Counted from the stretch's first letter, positions 8,483 through 17,684 are shown. The stretch: 64,000 nucleotides of DNA from Hirschia baltica ATCC 49814 (GCF_000023785.1 NC_012982.1:3100001-3164000), one strand, 5' to 3'. Notes: generated by a model not told the origin, from the sequence alone. Made by a program: numbers and translations.

Positions 8483-9061
8483 TTAGTGCGGCCAACGTTC
8501 GGCAAGCACTTCTGCAACACCATCAACTACGCGCACTTCCATTGCAGGATCACCAGGCTGACCTTCAGCAAATAATTCATAAATAATCGAACCGTCTGGC
8601 TGTTTGCTTTCGATAACCCGCACCGGATTAACATCACCAACTTCTAATGCAGCTTGTGAAGCAATTTCAGGCACCTCACTCCACGCTAAATCACGTTGGA
8701 TCTCAACAATTTCGGGCCCGTTTTCTGTCATTAGGACATCAAACTCAATTTCTTCGCCTTCGGCTGTTTCGCCTTCAACATCAAAATATGTGCGTCCATC
8801 ACGAACCTTTTTTTGCGCTTCACCAATTTGCAAACCGGGAGACGCAATCGTGACGAGATTAACAATATCCACCGGAATATCAGCAGCAGCTAGATCAGTG
8901 ATCTCTACAGCAGAAACCATCTTCTCAGCCAAATCATCAACTGTGACTTCCTCAACAACATCAGATGATTGAGCAACTGGGGTTTCAGTTTCAACTGCCC
9001 CTTCACAGGCCGCACTCAACAATGCCACACCCATCACACCCGTTAGAACAACACGTTTCAT
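8483..9061 (-). CDS. Putative lipoprotein of unknown function
   Basis: 192-aa exported protein. The ATG at 9061 follows AAGGGGAG and begins a leader MKRVVLTGVMGVALLSAAC with a good lipobox (LSAAC). The mature part is acidic (many Glu/Asp/Val) with two repeat-like segments (FDVEGETAEGEEIEFDV and YELFAEGQPGDPAMEVRVV) that resemble PepSY-like modules, but I cannot assign a family. It lies 48 nt after the carboxylesterase gene and is probably co-transcribed with it. Function unknown. Confidence 0.7.
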   Translation of the reverse strand: MKRVVLTGVMGVALLSAACEGAVETETPVAQSSDVVEEVTVDDLAEKMVSAVEITDLAAADIPVDIVNLVTIASPGLQIGEAQKKVRDGRTYFDVEGETAEGEEIEFDVLMTENGPEIVEIQRDLAWSEVPEIASQAALEVGDVNPVRVIESKQPDGSIIYELFAEGQPGDPAMEVRVVDGVAEVLAERWPH

Positions 9062-9109
9062 ATACTCAACTCCCCTTATCATTTTCAATATTGAAATTTA
9101 ACACAGCGC

Positions 9110-10726
9110 TCAACTACCCCATTGAATAAATGGTACTTTTGCAAAAAGTTCACGCTCAACTTTACGCGGATCAGATACAAGTTCAGTCGTTTTTCCAAAT
9201 ACCATAGTATTTCTTTCAGGAACTTCATACCTCGACCATTCCGGTAAGTTATCGCTATTGGGCGTACCATTTCTCGCCAGCGCGATAAATGAGCTAGACA
9301 GCTGATCAGCCACGCGCACAGCGTCCGGTCCCTGCCCCAAAAACGCACCCTCTTTATCGAGATTGTTGAAAGCAGCAGCGATATCAATCGTATGCGTCGC
9401 CCCCCATTTCCCACCATCATCAGGCGAACCAAGATCAAATTGGTAGACCCAAGTTGGCCCTTTTTCTTTGGCGCGCACATCCGCCTCTTCTACCTGCCCA
9501 CGCCAAGAGCGACCAGCTGTCGTTGCAGCATAAAACACATCCGTAGCACTATAATCAGGATAGGCTTTTCTATAAACGCGCACAACTTCATCTGCAGATA
9601 TATCGCATCGCATATGCTTAGGCAGCCATTTCGGGAGATCTTCCCAAGACATATCAAACGTCTCCGGCGATTTGCGACCTATAAAAATACGAGTCTCATC
9701 ATGTGCATTACCTAATATCATCGGAATATGAGATGACTGACTTGGCGCATCAGGCCAAAATGGGTGGCGCGTCAACATACGCTCATCAAGCACAGGCCCA
9801 AAATACAATCCTTTTTCAGGATCAATTGGGTCTTGAGATTGGATACCCTCAACAAGACGCTCAGTCGACAATGCTGCTAATGCCTCAACATCACCAACAC
9901 CAACACCCACATTTTGCAGGTAAGCGCGCGCTCTTTTTTCCGCGTTAATTGGTCCTGAAGCTGTGACCTGTTGGCCGCTCATTGTCGCAGCAGAGTGAAA
10001 CAATCCTTTTGCAGCTGGCGTTGCCATCAAAGTCGCAATCTTTGCACCGCCACCAGACTGACCAAACAACATTACGCGATCAGGATCACCCCCAAACGCG
10101 GTAATATTGGCTTTCACCCACTCCAATGCGAGCACAATATCCCACTGCCCCGCATTGCCAGAATCTAGATAGGATCCCCCCATTAAATTCGTAAGTGATA
10201 AATAGCCAAAAGCATTCAAACGGTGATTGATCGTGATAACAACCACATCACCTTTGGTCACAAGGTTTGTTCCATCATAAAGTTCATCGGAGCCAGAACC
10301 TGTATTGTATGCACCACCATGTAAATACACCATCACGGGACGCTTAGCGCGGCCCGAGACATCCGGCGTCCAAACATTTAAAAACAGACAATCTTCGCTT
10401 TGCTTCAGATTTTGATTTTTCTGAGGTGCAGCAGCACCATACTCATGAGCAGGTAGAATAGTTTTCCATTCTGCTGGAGGGTTTGGCTTGGCAAAGCGTG
10501 TTTGAGAAGTATCTGCCCCATACCTTATTCCTTTAAAGGTATAAACATTGTTCTGACGGGATCCCATTACTGGCCCATACTGAGTCTGCACAACTGGATC
10601 AGATCCGCCACCAAACGCCGCGCCAGCCTGTGCTGACGCACACCCCACAGCGATCAATGGTGTCGCTGCAGCAATACTTTGCAAAACCGTGCGTCGCGAA
10701 AAAATTCCATTATTCTCGATATTCAT
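9110..10726 (-). CDS. Type-B carboxylesterase, Tat-type signal
   Basis: 538-aa esterase of the carboxylesterase type B/COesterase family. The N-terminus has a twin-arginine leader (FSRRTVLQS ... LIAVGCASA), so export is expected. The oxyanion motif YLHGGAYNTG, nucleophile elbow FGQSGGGAK and a late His in ATHTIDIAAAF are present. It probably hydrolyses esters on plant-derived material (feruloyl, acetyl or methyl groups), acting with the lyases of the locus; actual substrate unknown. No ACCGGT operator is seen in the 320 bp upstream, so its regulation may differ from its neighbours. Confidence 0.9.
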   Translation of the reverse strand: MNIENNGIFSRRTVLQSIAAATPLIAVGCASAQAGAAFGGGSDPVVQTQYGPVMGSRQNNVYTFKGIRYGADTSQTRFAKPNPPAEWKTILPAHEYGAAAPQKNQNLKQSEDCLFLNVWTPDVSGRAKRPVMVYLHGGAYNTGSGSDELYDGTNLVTKGDVVVITINHRLNAFGYLSLTNLMGGSYLDSGNAGQWDIVLALEWVKANITAFGGDPDRVMLFGQSGGGAKIATLMATPAAKGLFHSAATMSGQQVTASGPINAEKRARAYLQNVGVGVGDVEALAALSTERLVEGIQSQDPIDPEKGLYFGPVLDERMLTRHPFWPDAPSQSSHIPMILGNAHDETRIFIGRKSPETFDMSWEDLPKWLPKHMRCDISADEVVRVYRKAYPDYSATDVFYAATTAGRSWRGQVEEADVRAKEKGPTWVYQFDLGSPDDGGKWGATHTIDIAAAFNNLDKEGAFLGQGPDAVRVADQLSSSFIALARNGTPNSDNLPEWSRYEVPERNTMVFGKTTELVSDPRKVERELFAKVPFIQWGS

Positions 10727-11046
10727 AAGCGTCCCTCTCCTTTTTAAAGGTCGATTTCAGACTGCTTATTGAGACACGTTTGCCGAACGATATTTATCGC
10801 TTTATATCCAGCGAACCACTTCCCATTGTCTGCTCGACTTCTGATATATTCGTTATATTAAATCGCTGAAAATTGGATGCCAGATCAAAACCAAAATCAG
10901 CACACGCAATTTATCACCAAACTGAGCGAGCGAGAGACCTATACTGGCTCCGCTCCCTCGATATACATTTTAAGATGGGGCGTTCACAAAACGCCCCACT
11001 CTGGGCACATTCATTTGACAAAGACTTGTCAAAACATGCTTTTTTA
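10727..11046. other. Intergenic stretch between carboxylesterase and kduD
   Basis: About 320 bp. It holds the promoter region of the carboxylesterase near 10730-10870 (no recognisable operator) and the terminator hairpin listed separately at 10977-10997. Short frames inside are not convincing genes. Confidence 0.6.
10977..10997 (-). terminator. GC-rich hairpin after kduD
   Basis: GGGGCGTT-CACAA-AACGCCCC, a perfect 8-bp GC-rich stem with a 5-nt loop about 50 nt past the kduD stop. On the - strand it is followed by ATCTTAAAA, a weak U-tract. Likely the end of the dhuI-kduD transcript. Confidence 0.65.
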
Positions 11047-11805
11047 TTAACGCGCCAACCAGCCACCATCGACCGGAAGCGTAATTCCCTGAACGTAATC
11101 AGACGCCGCTGACGCTAGGAAAACCGCCGCACCACCAAGATCAGAAGGTTTACCCCAACGACCTGACGGAATACGTCCGAGAATTTCAGTATTACGCTTC
11201 TCATCAGCCTGAAGAGCTGCTGTATTATTTGTCGCGAAATAGCCCGGTGCAATCGCATTCACATTTATACCGTGCTGCGCCCACTCATTGGCGAGAATAC
11301 GCGTCAGCCCCATCACACCACTTTTAGATGTTGTGTAAGATGGAACACGAATGCCCCCCTGATAAGACAACATGGAAGCGATATTGATGATTTTCCCGCC
11401 TTTTTCAGCAGCAATCATAGAACGCGCAACAGCCTGACTCAAAAAGAAAAGAGTGCGAACATTAATGTTCATCACGCTATCCCAGTCTTCAGGTGTGAAA
11501 TCAATTGAGTCATTACGTTTGATAATCCCTGCATTATTTACAAGAATATCAATGCCGCCAAACACTTCCTTTGTCTCGCCCACAATTTTCTCAATTGGAT
11601 CAAGACTACCAAGGTCAGCCATAACAACATGCGCTTTACGACCAAGCTTTTCTACAAGCTCAACAGTATCGCTAGGAGCTGAACGACCAACCAATGTTAG
11701 ATTAGCACCGGCCTCAGCCAACGCCACAGCCATCCCTTGACCAAGGCCAGTATTGGCCCCAGTCACAATTGCTGTTTTTCCAGTAAGATCAAATGGGTGA
11801 GACAT
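11047..11805 (-). CDS. kduD: 2-dehydro-3-deoxy-D-gluconate 5-dehydrogenase KduD
   Basis: 252-aa SDR that interconverts 2,5-diketo-3-deoxygluconate (DKII) and 2-keto-3-deoxygluconate in pectate breakdown. The sequence follows E. coli KduD closely: TGANTGLGQGMA cofactor loop, NNAGIIKR, the KIINIASMLSYQGGIRVPSY segment with catalytic Ser/Tyr, the SKSGVMG Lys region and the C-terminal end VDGGWLAR. Length equals the family norm. Its ATG overlaps the TAA of the RpiB-type isomerase gene by one base (TAATG), so the two are translationally coupled; they perform consecutive steps. Confidence 0.95.
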   Translation of the reverse strand: MSHPFDLTGKTAIVTGANTGLGQGMAVALAEAGANLTLVGRSAPSDTVELVEKLGRKAHVVMADLGSLDPIEKIVGETKEVFGGIDILVNNAGIIKRNDSIDFTPEDWDSVMNINVRTLFFLSQAVARSMIAAEKGGKIINIASMLSYQGGIRVPSYTTSKSGVMGLTRILANEWAQHGINVNAIAPGYFATNNTAALQADEKRNTEILGRIPSGRWGKPSDLGGAAVFLASAASDYVQGITLPVDGGWLAR

Positions 11806-12446
11806 TATGCTGCCAATACGCTTTTGATGTAATCGACGATGGCTTCATCTTGTGCGTTTTCAAAGAAGTATTCTTGGAAACGCTCACCAGCAATAGCAGC
11901 CTTCAAAAGATCTTGGTCTACATTCTTAAGAACAGTTACCATGTCATTTGTTGCAGCCGCTTTCATGTCTTTGAAAATGTTGCGGTTCTTCGCCATAATC
12001 GCAGCACGCTCTTTCGGATAGCCTACACCACGCTCAACTTCGAAAAGTTTACGATAGCAATCTTGCAGGTTCAACTCAGCTGCCCAACCAAAGCCTTTTG
12101 CGTAAGGCATAGAAATCGCGTTTCCATCATTGATTTGACCAAAAAGGAACGCTTCTGTTGGATCCATCACAAGACCACAAACGACGCCCGGCATAGTGTT
12201 ACATGCGAGCATTGAGCCCATACCTGTACCACAACCAGTTACAACAAAATCCGCAGCTTTTGAATTCAAAAGAATACCTGCCAATAGACCGTTCATAACA
12301 TACGTCAAAGAAGCATCATCTTCTGGTCCGTACATGCCGTAATGAAACACTTCATTTCCAAGAGGCTCGGCGACTGATTTAAGCGCATCATAAACGATAT
12401 CGCTCTTTGCGGCCTGACTGTTTTCAATAATGAGTGCGATTTTCAT
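11805..12446 (-). CDS. RpiB/LacAB-family isomerase, DhuI-like
   Basis: 213-aa sugar isomerase of the RpiB/LacA/LacB family. The ATG at 12446 follows GGAGGAATT. Family features: start MKIALIIENSQA, central VVTGCGTGMGSMLACNTMPGV and NDGNAISMPY. Members paired with KduD-type dehydrogenases (DhuI, characterised in streptococci for unsaturated uronates) convert 5-keto-4-deoxyuronate (DKI) to 2,5-diketo-3-deoxygluconate, replacing the unrelated KduI. The tight coupling to kduD and the upstream ACCGGT operator support that role. Ribose-5-phosphate isomerase function is the alternative but unlikely here. Confidence 0.85.
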   Translation of the reverse strand: MKIALIIENSQAAKSDIVYDALKSVAEPLGNEVFHYGMYGPEDDASLTYVMNGLLAGILLNSKAADFVVTGCGTGMGSMLACNTMPGVVCGLVMDPTEAFLFGQINDGNAISMPYAKGFGWAAELNLQDCYRKLFEVERGVGYPKERAAIMAKNRNIFKDMKAAATNDMVTVLKNVDQDLLKAAIAGERFQEYFFENAQDEAIVDYIKSVLAA

Positions 12447-12510
12447 AGGAAATTCCTCCGAAACTTTGCGGCACCCCAAAACAAAGGACCGACAAAATTA
12501 ATTGATTAGG

Positions 12511-12523
12511 TAACCGGTGTCAT
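12511..12523 (-). promoter_or_regulatory. ACCGGT operator upstream of dhuI-kduD
   Basis: TAACCGGTGTCAT, identical over 13 bp to the site before the uxuB operon, 65 bp upstream of the isomerase start and just beyond the stop of the LacI gene. It gives the dhuI-kduD unit its own regulated promoter. Confidence 0.7.
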
Positions 12524-12560
12524 AACAGCTAAATTTTGTCTTCGCAACCCGGTTTTGTGT

Positions 12561-13655
12561 TTATTTCGGCGGGCAGGTAGATCCCCGTATAACGATCTCG
12601 GGGCGAAATGTTTCCAACTCACGAATGGCAATTTTCGCCGCCTTCTTCCGCAACAATTCAGCTGCTGCCTTACCCGTGGCGCGAATCGGACTTTTGACCG
12701 TCGTCATAGGAGGCCACATGCGTTTTGCCATTGGCGTATCATCATAACCAACAATGGAAATATCATCTGGAATGCGCAGACCGACTTCTCGCGCAGCACT
12801 ATACGCACCCATAGCCATTTCATCATTACCTAAAAACACGGCAGTAGGGATATTCTCAGCGCTCAGCAATTTAGCCATGCATTCTTTCCCTGAATCATAT
12901 GTATAGGCACCCTCAACCACAAGGTCATCACTAAGCATTACATCAAACTCAGCCAAACCGGCTCTCAATCCACCGATACGCTCTTTTTGAGAGAAGAATG
13001 TTTTAGGACCATGAATATGCCCTATCCGCTTGTGCCCCAACTGCGCCAAGTGCCGTCCCGCATCAGCGGCTCCATCAAAATCCAACGACCGAATCATACG
13101 TGATGGCTCATCCACATCTACCGAAGCGATCCGCACATAATCACAATCATGTTCGCGGAGTATTTCAGCCAGATTATCATCTTCAGATACAGACGGCGTG
13201 AGGATAAGCCCCATTGGTCGTTGCTGAATGACGAAATTTTCTACTTTTTCTCGATAAGAAAGATCGCCCCGCTCACAAACAATAAGCACCAGCAAATAGT
13301 CTGTATCTACCAACCCTTCCAGAATACCGCGCTGCATATTGACCAAATATTGCGGACTAGGGTTATCATACACCATACCAATCAGCATGGATTTACGCAT
13401 AGCTAAAGCGCGCGCCTGAGGGTCAGGGGTAAAACCTATCTCTTTAATGATTTGTTTAACGCGTACTCGTGTTTCCTCGCGTACAGATGGAGACCCATTT
13501 ATAACGCGTGAAACCGTCTTTTTCGAAACTTGCGCCAACCGTGCAACATCATTGATCGTACTTCTAGAACGATCTTTTGAAGCCGCAAGTTTCGAAAGAG
13601 AGATTTCCTCATTCGGAATGGAAGAGTCAAACTCTTCAGGATCATCAGAACTCAT
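12561..13655 (-). CDS. LacI-family regulator, probable pectin/uronate repressor
   Basis: 364-aa LacI/GalR regulator. The ATG at 13655 is preferred over an upstream TTG (13727). After an acidic, Ser-rich extension of about 30 residues comes the HTH (INDVARLAQVSKKTVSRVIN, residues 34-53), the hinge QARALAMRKS, and a periplasmic-binding-protein-like effector domain with HKRIGHIHG, TAVFLGNDEMAMGAY and DISIVGYDDTPMA. It sits immediately upstream of dhuI-kduD and inside the cluster of units carrying the ACCGGT operator, so it is the likely repressor of that regulon. The effector, probably KDG or a related keto-sugar acid, is inferred. The N-terminal extension is unusual. Confidence 0.92.
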   Translation of the reverse strand: MSSDDPEEFDSSIPNEEISLSKLAASKDRSRSTINDVARLAQVSKKTVSRVINGSPSVREETRVRVKQIIKEIGFTPDPQARALAMRKSMLIGMVYDNPSPQYLVNMQRGILEGLVDTDYLLVLIVCERGDLSYREKVENFVIQQRPMGLILTPSVSEDDNLAEILREHDCDYVRIASVDVDEPSRMIRSLDFDGAADAGRHLAQLGHKRIGHIHGPKTFFSQKERIGGLRAGLAEFDVMLSDDLVVEGAYTYDSGKECMAKLLSAENIPTAVFLGNDEMAMGAYSAAREVGLRIPDDISIVGYDDTPMAKRMWPPMTTVKSPIRATGKAAAELLRKKAAKIAIRELETFRPEIVIRGSTCPPK

Positions 13656-13765
13656 AACTTCACTACTGTAAAAGCTGAAAGGGTTTTCATGGCCCCACAG
13701 TGTGAAGTTATGGTGATTAACTTGCAAGCAATTTTAATATCAACAGCTTGATGTTGTGTAATTGC

Positions 13766-15151
13766 TTAAGTTCCTTTTGATTTTTGCCCTGAATCAAGAG
13801 CTTTTTCACTCACTGGCTTCATTGTTTTCATATCCCAAAGGCTAGAATCAAAAGCACGGAAAGTCGGTTCTTGCTGTGGATATCCACCAATTTCGTTCTG
13901 GCTGTCGATGATTTTACCACGACCTTCAGCAACATCTGCTAGGACGCGCACATCATGTTTATCACGATCCCAAGGACGCGCACCAGAGCTAGCAAGTACA
14001 TATCCTTCAACGTGACGCGCAGGAATCACATCCAAACCTTCTATACTTTGCTGCATGTCTGCAACTTCGTGAAGCTCACCCTCACCCATAGAATAACGAC
14101 CAAGCTTAGGCAATTCCTTCCCATAATGGTCAACAGCAATGTTGTCTTCCATGTGAAGCTTAAGGTCACCATCACCGCCCATTAGCACAAGAGGAACAGC
14201 ACCGTCTGTAGATGGCCCAGCACGTAACACATTGCCGACTACATCCATCTGCCCTGTTTGGAATTCTTCGTCACCCCATTCAAGCCCCTGAAGGTTATAG
14301 TGGATAGCGCGCTGACCTGGATTGTAAATCAAGTTGTTGACGATCGCACCATGCACCCCGCCCTTGAACAAAGGACTTCTCTCATAATTATGAGCGTACA
14401 CATTTCCATAAATCAGGATGTTTGAAGTATTATCGTGGATCAAAGAGCCTTTAGAGTGCTCAAATTTAGCATGAGTTGCGTTGGATAGTCCTTCAGCAAT
14501 CAAATTGTGACTGTAGAGAATATCGTGAGATGCACCTTCACGCCACTCATCAGGTGTCTCACCTGTGAAACGCGGCCCTGACGCAGACAGATTTTCATCG
14601 GTCGACCAAGTTAGTGTACAGTGATCAACAATCACGCCAGATACCGAGCTTGTCGTAATAGAATCGGTATCCCATTTCTCTTCAAAATAGTCCGCATCAC
14701 CCGGACGCACACGAATGTGCTGGATAATCACGTCATCCGCAGCAACAACAATGCCGCTTCTTATAACTGAAATACCTGGAGACGGCGCAGTTTGCCCCGC
14801 TATCGTCACATCAGAATTACGAATAACAAGTGATTGGCGATCCAGATCAATAACACCGCCAACTTCAAAAACGATGATTCGCGGCCCTTCTGCCTCTATT
14901 GCTTCACGTAGAGTGCCCGGACCTTCATTATCTAAAGATGTTACTTTGATCACTTTTCCGCCGCGACCACCATCAGTGACTAGATCAATATTTTCTGGAA
15001 AAAAATACTGCGGTGTCGTCGACATCTTTGTACGCTCAACTGGTGCGTCCGCTACCGGCCCTACCGTCTGAGCAACACCAGGGAGCTGAGCACACCCCAC
15101 GCTCACAAAAAGTGTCGCAACTATCGCGCTATATTTAATCATAATATCCAT
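13766..15151 (-). CDS. Pectate lyase-like protein, PL1 type, exported
   Basis: 461-aa parallel beta-helix polysaccharide lyase with a signal peptide (possible lipoprotein Cys near residue 20). The ATG at 15151 has GAGGAAAGT just upstream; 15142 is an alternative. PL1-like landmarks include DGGRGGKVIKVTSLDNEGPG, GTLREAIEAEGPRIIVFEVGG, VTIAGQTAPSPG and VIVDHCTLTWSTDEN, followed by beta-helix rungs such as NILIYGNVYAHNYERSP. It is predicted to cleave polygalacturonate by beta-elimination in the periplasm or at the outer surface, producing the unsaturated uronates handled by DhuI/KduD. A divergent ACCGGT operator lies about 100 bp upstream, shared with the FAH gene. Confidence 0.9.
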   Translation of the reverse strand: MDIMIKYSAIVATLFVSVGCAQLPGVAQTVGPVADAPVERTKMSTTPQYFFPENIDLVTDGGRGGKVIKVTSLDNEGPGTLREAIEAEGPRIIVFEVGGVIDLDRQSLVIRNSDVTIAGQTAPSPGISVIRSGIVVAADDVIIQHIRVRPGDADYFEEKWDTDSITTSSVSGVIVDHCTLTWSTDENLSASGPRFTGETPDEWREGASHDILYSHNLIAEGLSNATHAKFEHSKGSLIHDNTSNILIYGNVYAHNYERSPLFKGGVHGAIVNNLIYNPGQRAIHYNLQGLEWGDEEFQTGQMDVVGNVLRAGPSTDGAVPLVLMGGDGDLKLHMEDNIAVDHYGKELPKLGRYSMGEGELHEVADMQQSIEGLDVIPARHVEGYVLASSGARPWDRDKHDVRVLADVAEGRGKIIDSQNEIGGYPQQEPTFRAFDSSLWDMKTMKPVSEKALDSGQKSKGT

Positions 15152-15251
15152 ACTTTCCTCTGCCTAACGCCCCCAAATGAAAAACGTGAAAAACCATTTT
15201 TTTCAGTTTTAGTGTTCACATTTCGGTTTTTATATGTATTACAAAATATAA

Positions 15252-15266
15252 ATGACACCGGTTTCC
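15252..15266. promoter_or_regulatory. ACCGGT operator between PL1 lyase and FAH gene
   Basis: ATGACACCGGTTTCC, in the divergent intergenic region: 101 bp upstream of the lyase ATG (15151) and 43 bp upstream of the FAH-family ATG (15309). One site could control both promoters. Confidence 0.7.
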
Positions 15267-15308
15267 TTCGATGTCCAATTAATTTTTTTATTTTTGGGAA
15301 AACTCAAT

Positions 15309-16109
15309 ATGTCGAGCACTCAATCAACACAAAACCCAGCTCATGCGATTGTTGACGCGAGACAAAGAACTGGTTTTATCGAACAATTTCCGACACCGAT
15401 CGCGGCGGACCTTGAAACAGCATACGCGTATCAAGACACAGCAATCGACATGGTCGAAGAAAAAATCGTCGGCTGGAAAATCGGAAGAATCGTTGGTGAC
15501 GACGTTGAAAAATACGGCACTGACAGACTGTTCGGTCCAATTTTCGAATCGAAAATTTATCACGATAAAAACGAAGTCACATCAGCTCCCGTCTTCTCAA
15601 AAGGCTTTGCAGCCGTAGAAAGCGAAATCATTTTTGAAGTTGCTGCCGACACACCTGCTGACAAAACAGAATGGACCACACAAGAAGCAATCGACTATAT
15701 TGCAAATGCATATGTTGGTATTGAGGTTGCCTCTAGTCCTTTCACGGGCATTAACGACAATGGTCCCCTCGTAACGATCACAGACTTAGGCAATAATTAC
15801 GGCCTAATCGTTGGTGAACCAATCGAAGATTGGAAATCACTAGACTGTGAAAAATGGACTTTCGATACGCTCATAGAAGGAGAAGTTATCGGAACAGGTA
15901 ACGCGGCAGGCATCCCCGGAACGCCTGTTGAATCCCTACGTGCCTTGCTAGAAAACACAGCGAAGCGTGGCCGCCCTTTGAAAAAAGGCATGCTCATCAC
16001 AACGGGTGCTGTAACGGGTGTTCACTCAGTGAAAGTTGGACAAGCTGCAATCGCTCGCTTCCAAAACAAAGTTGAAATTGCTTGTACATTTAAAGCTCAG
16101 AACCTTTAA
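15309..16109 (+). CDS. FAH-family hydratase (2-keto-4-pentenoate hydratase-like)
   Basis: 266-aa protein of the 2-keto-4-pentenoate hydratase/FAH superfamily. Start 15309 is chosen because the operator lies in the upstream part of the open frame. The metal ligands expected for MhpD-type hydratases are present as E104-S-E106 (VESEIIFEV) and E139 (VGIEVASS), plus a GWKIG segment and late TGAVTG. The family also includes enzymes on 2-keto-3-deoxy sugar acids (for example keto-deoxy-pentonate dehydratases), which would suit its place in the pectin/uronate regulon. The actual substrate cannot be read from sequence. It converges on glpK. Confidence 0.83.
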   Translation: MSSTQSTQNPAHAIVDARQRTGFIEQFPTPIAADLETAYAYQDTAIDMVEEKIVGWKIGRIVGDDVEKYGTDRLFGPIFESKIYHDKNEVTSAPVFSKGFAAVESEIIFEVAADTPADKTEWTTQEAIDYIANAYVGIEVASSPFTGINDNGPLVTITDLGNNYGLIVGEPIEDWKSLDCEKWTFDTLIEGEVIGTGNAAGIPGTPVESLRALLENTAKRGRPLKKGMLITTGAVTGVHSVKVGQAAIARFQNKVEIACTFKAQNL

Positions 16110-16167
16110 ACTCAACAAACCAGACTTCATCAGTATTAGCGCTATATTTGCCGGCTATTGCAAGGAT

Positions 16168-17673
16168 TTATCCCCGCGATAGCTCGGCATGATAGCGCAC
16201 CGATTTAACAGCAATATCCCATCCGGCTAATTGCTGTTGTCTGATCTCATCATCCATTTTGGGTAAAAATGCTTTTGTTGTTCCGAGGCATTTTTTCAGA
16301 TCCTGCTCATCTTTCCAAAAGCCAATATATAACCCTGCCAGCATCGCAACGCCCAATGCTGTGGATTCTATTGTCGAAGAGCGCTCAACAGGAATGTTCA
16401 AAACATCACTTAAAAATTGCATAAGCCAATTGTTTTGAGACATACCGCCATCAACCCGCAGTGATTTTAATTCATACCCATCCGCATTGAGCGCCGAAAC
16501 AAGATCACGCGTTTGATAGGCAACAGATTCCAAACCGGCGCGTACAATTGTCCGTTTGCCGGTCTCACGCCTTAACCCAAAAATAGCCCCCCTTGCCTCG
16601 CTATCCCAATAGGGTGCGCCTAATCCGGTAAATGCAGGAACCAGATAGACCCCTTTATTGCTTTCCAAGGCTGCGGCCAATTCTTCTGTCTCGCCGCTGG
16701 CTTCCACCAGCTCCATTCGTTCCTTCATCCACTGGACGACAGCCCCCGCAATAAAGATCGATCCTTCAATCGCATATTGAACATCCCCTCCACTACGACA
16801 TGCGATAGTCGTAAGGAGTTTATGGCTTGATTTAACGGGTGTGTTGCCGGTATTGACCAGCGCGAAACACCCTGTTCCATATGTCGCTTTAGACATGCCG
16901 GCCTCAAAACATCCTTGCCCAAAAGACGCTGCCTGCTGATCTCCTGCCACGCCGCAAATAGGTAAACTCATACCGATAATGTCAGCGGCAGCGGTGCCAA
17001 AATCAGCTACGCTGGGTAAAACATCCGGCAAAAGGGATTTAGGGACATTGAAAATTTCCAACATTTCCTCATCCCATTTGCCATCATGAATATTGTACAA
17101 ACTCGTACGGGATGCGTTTGTCTCATCTGTCAGGTGAGACTTGCCGCCTGTTAAATTCCATATGACATAAGAATCGACCGTGCCACAAACGAGTTCGCCC
17201 TTATCCGCGCGTGCACGCGCGCCCGGCACATTGTCCAATATCCACGCAATCTTGGACGCGGAAAAATAAGGATCAAGCAATAATCCAGTAGCATTTTGAA
17301 CGCGCTCACCTTTACCCTCTTGCGTTAGCTTTTTACAAAACTCAGCCGTGCGGCGATCTTGCCAGACTAGCGCCTTATGAATTGGCGCACCCGTTTTACG
17401 ATCCCAAACGACGAGAGTTTCGCGTTGATTTGTAATCCCGATTGCGACGGGAAGCTGATTGATATCTTTGCAAGTTTGAATGGTAGCTCTGATCGTTTTA
17501 AGTGTGTTCAGCCATATTTCTACAGCGTCATGCTCAACCCAACCATCTTCAGGAAAATACTGCTTCAAGGCTAATTGTTCAGTCGCTAGGATCTGACCGT
17601 CATGATCAAATGCCAATGTCCGGCATGACGTTGTCCCGCAATCAATCGCAAGTATGACCTGACCTGAATCCAT
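16168..17673 (-). CDS. glpK: Glycerol kinase
   Basis: 501-aa FGGY kinase with the GlpK signature set: IDCGTTSCRTLAFD at the phosphate loop, NQRETLVVWDRKTG, ALVWQDRRTAEFC, TDETNASRTSLYNI, GVAGDQQAASFGQ and AFTGLGAPYWDSEARG. It phosphorylates glycerol to glycerol-3-phosphate in the cytoplasm. It follows glpD by 11 nt in a two-gene operon. No glpF facilitator or GlpR regulator is adjacent. Confidence 0.96.
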   Translation of the reverse strand: MDSGQVILAIDCGTTSCRTLAFDHDGQILATEQLALKQYFPEDGWVEHDAVEIWLNTLKTIRATIQTCKDINQLPVAIGITNQRETLVVWDRKTGAPIHKALVWQDRRTAEFCKKLTQEGKGERVQNATGLLLDPYFSASKIAWILDNVPGARARADKGELVCGTVDSYVIWNLTGGKSHLTDETNASRTSLYNIHDGKWDEEMLEIFNVPKSLLPDVLPSVADFGTAAADIIGMSLPICGVAGDQQAASFGQGCFEAGMSKATYGTGCFALVNTGNTPVKSSHKLLTTIACRSGGDVQYAIEGSIFIAGAVVQWMKERMELVEASGETEELAAALESNKGVYLVPAFTGLGAPYWDSEARGAIFGLRRETGKRTIVRAGLESVAYQTRDLVSALNADGYELKSLRVDGGMSQNNWLMQFLSDVLNIPVERSSTIESTALGVAMLAGLYIGFWKDEQDLKKCLGTTKAFLPKMDDEIRQQQLAGWDIAVKSVRYHAELSRG

Positions 17674-17684
17674 CTTTCCTACCC

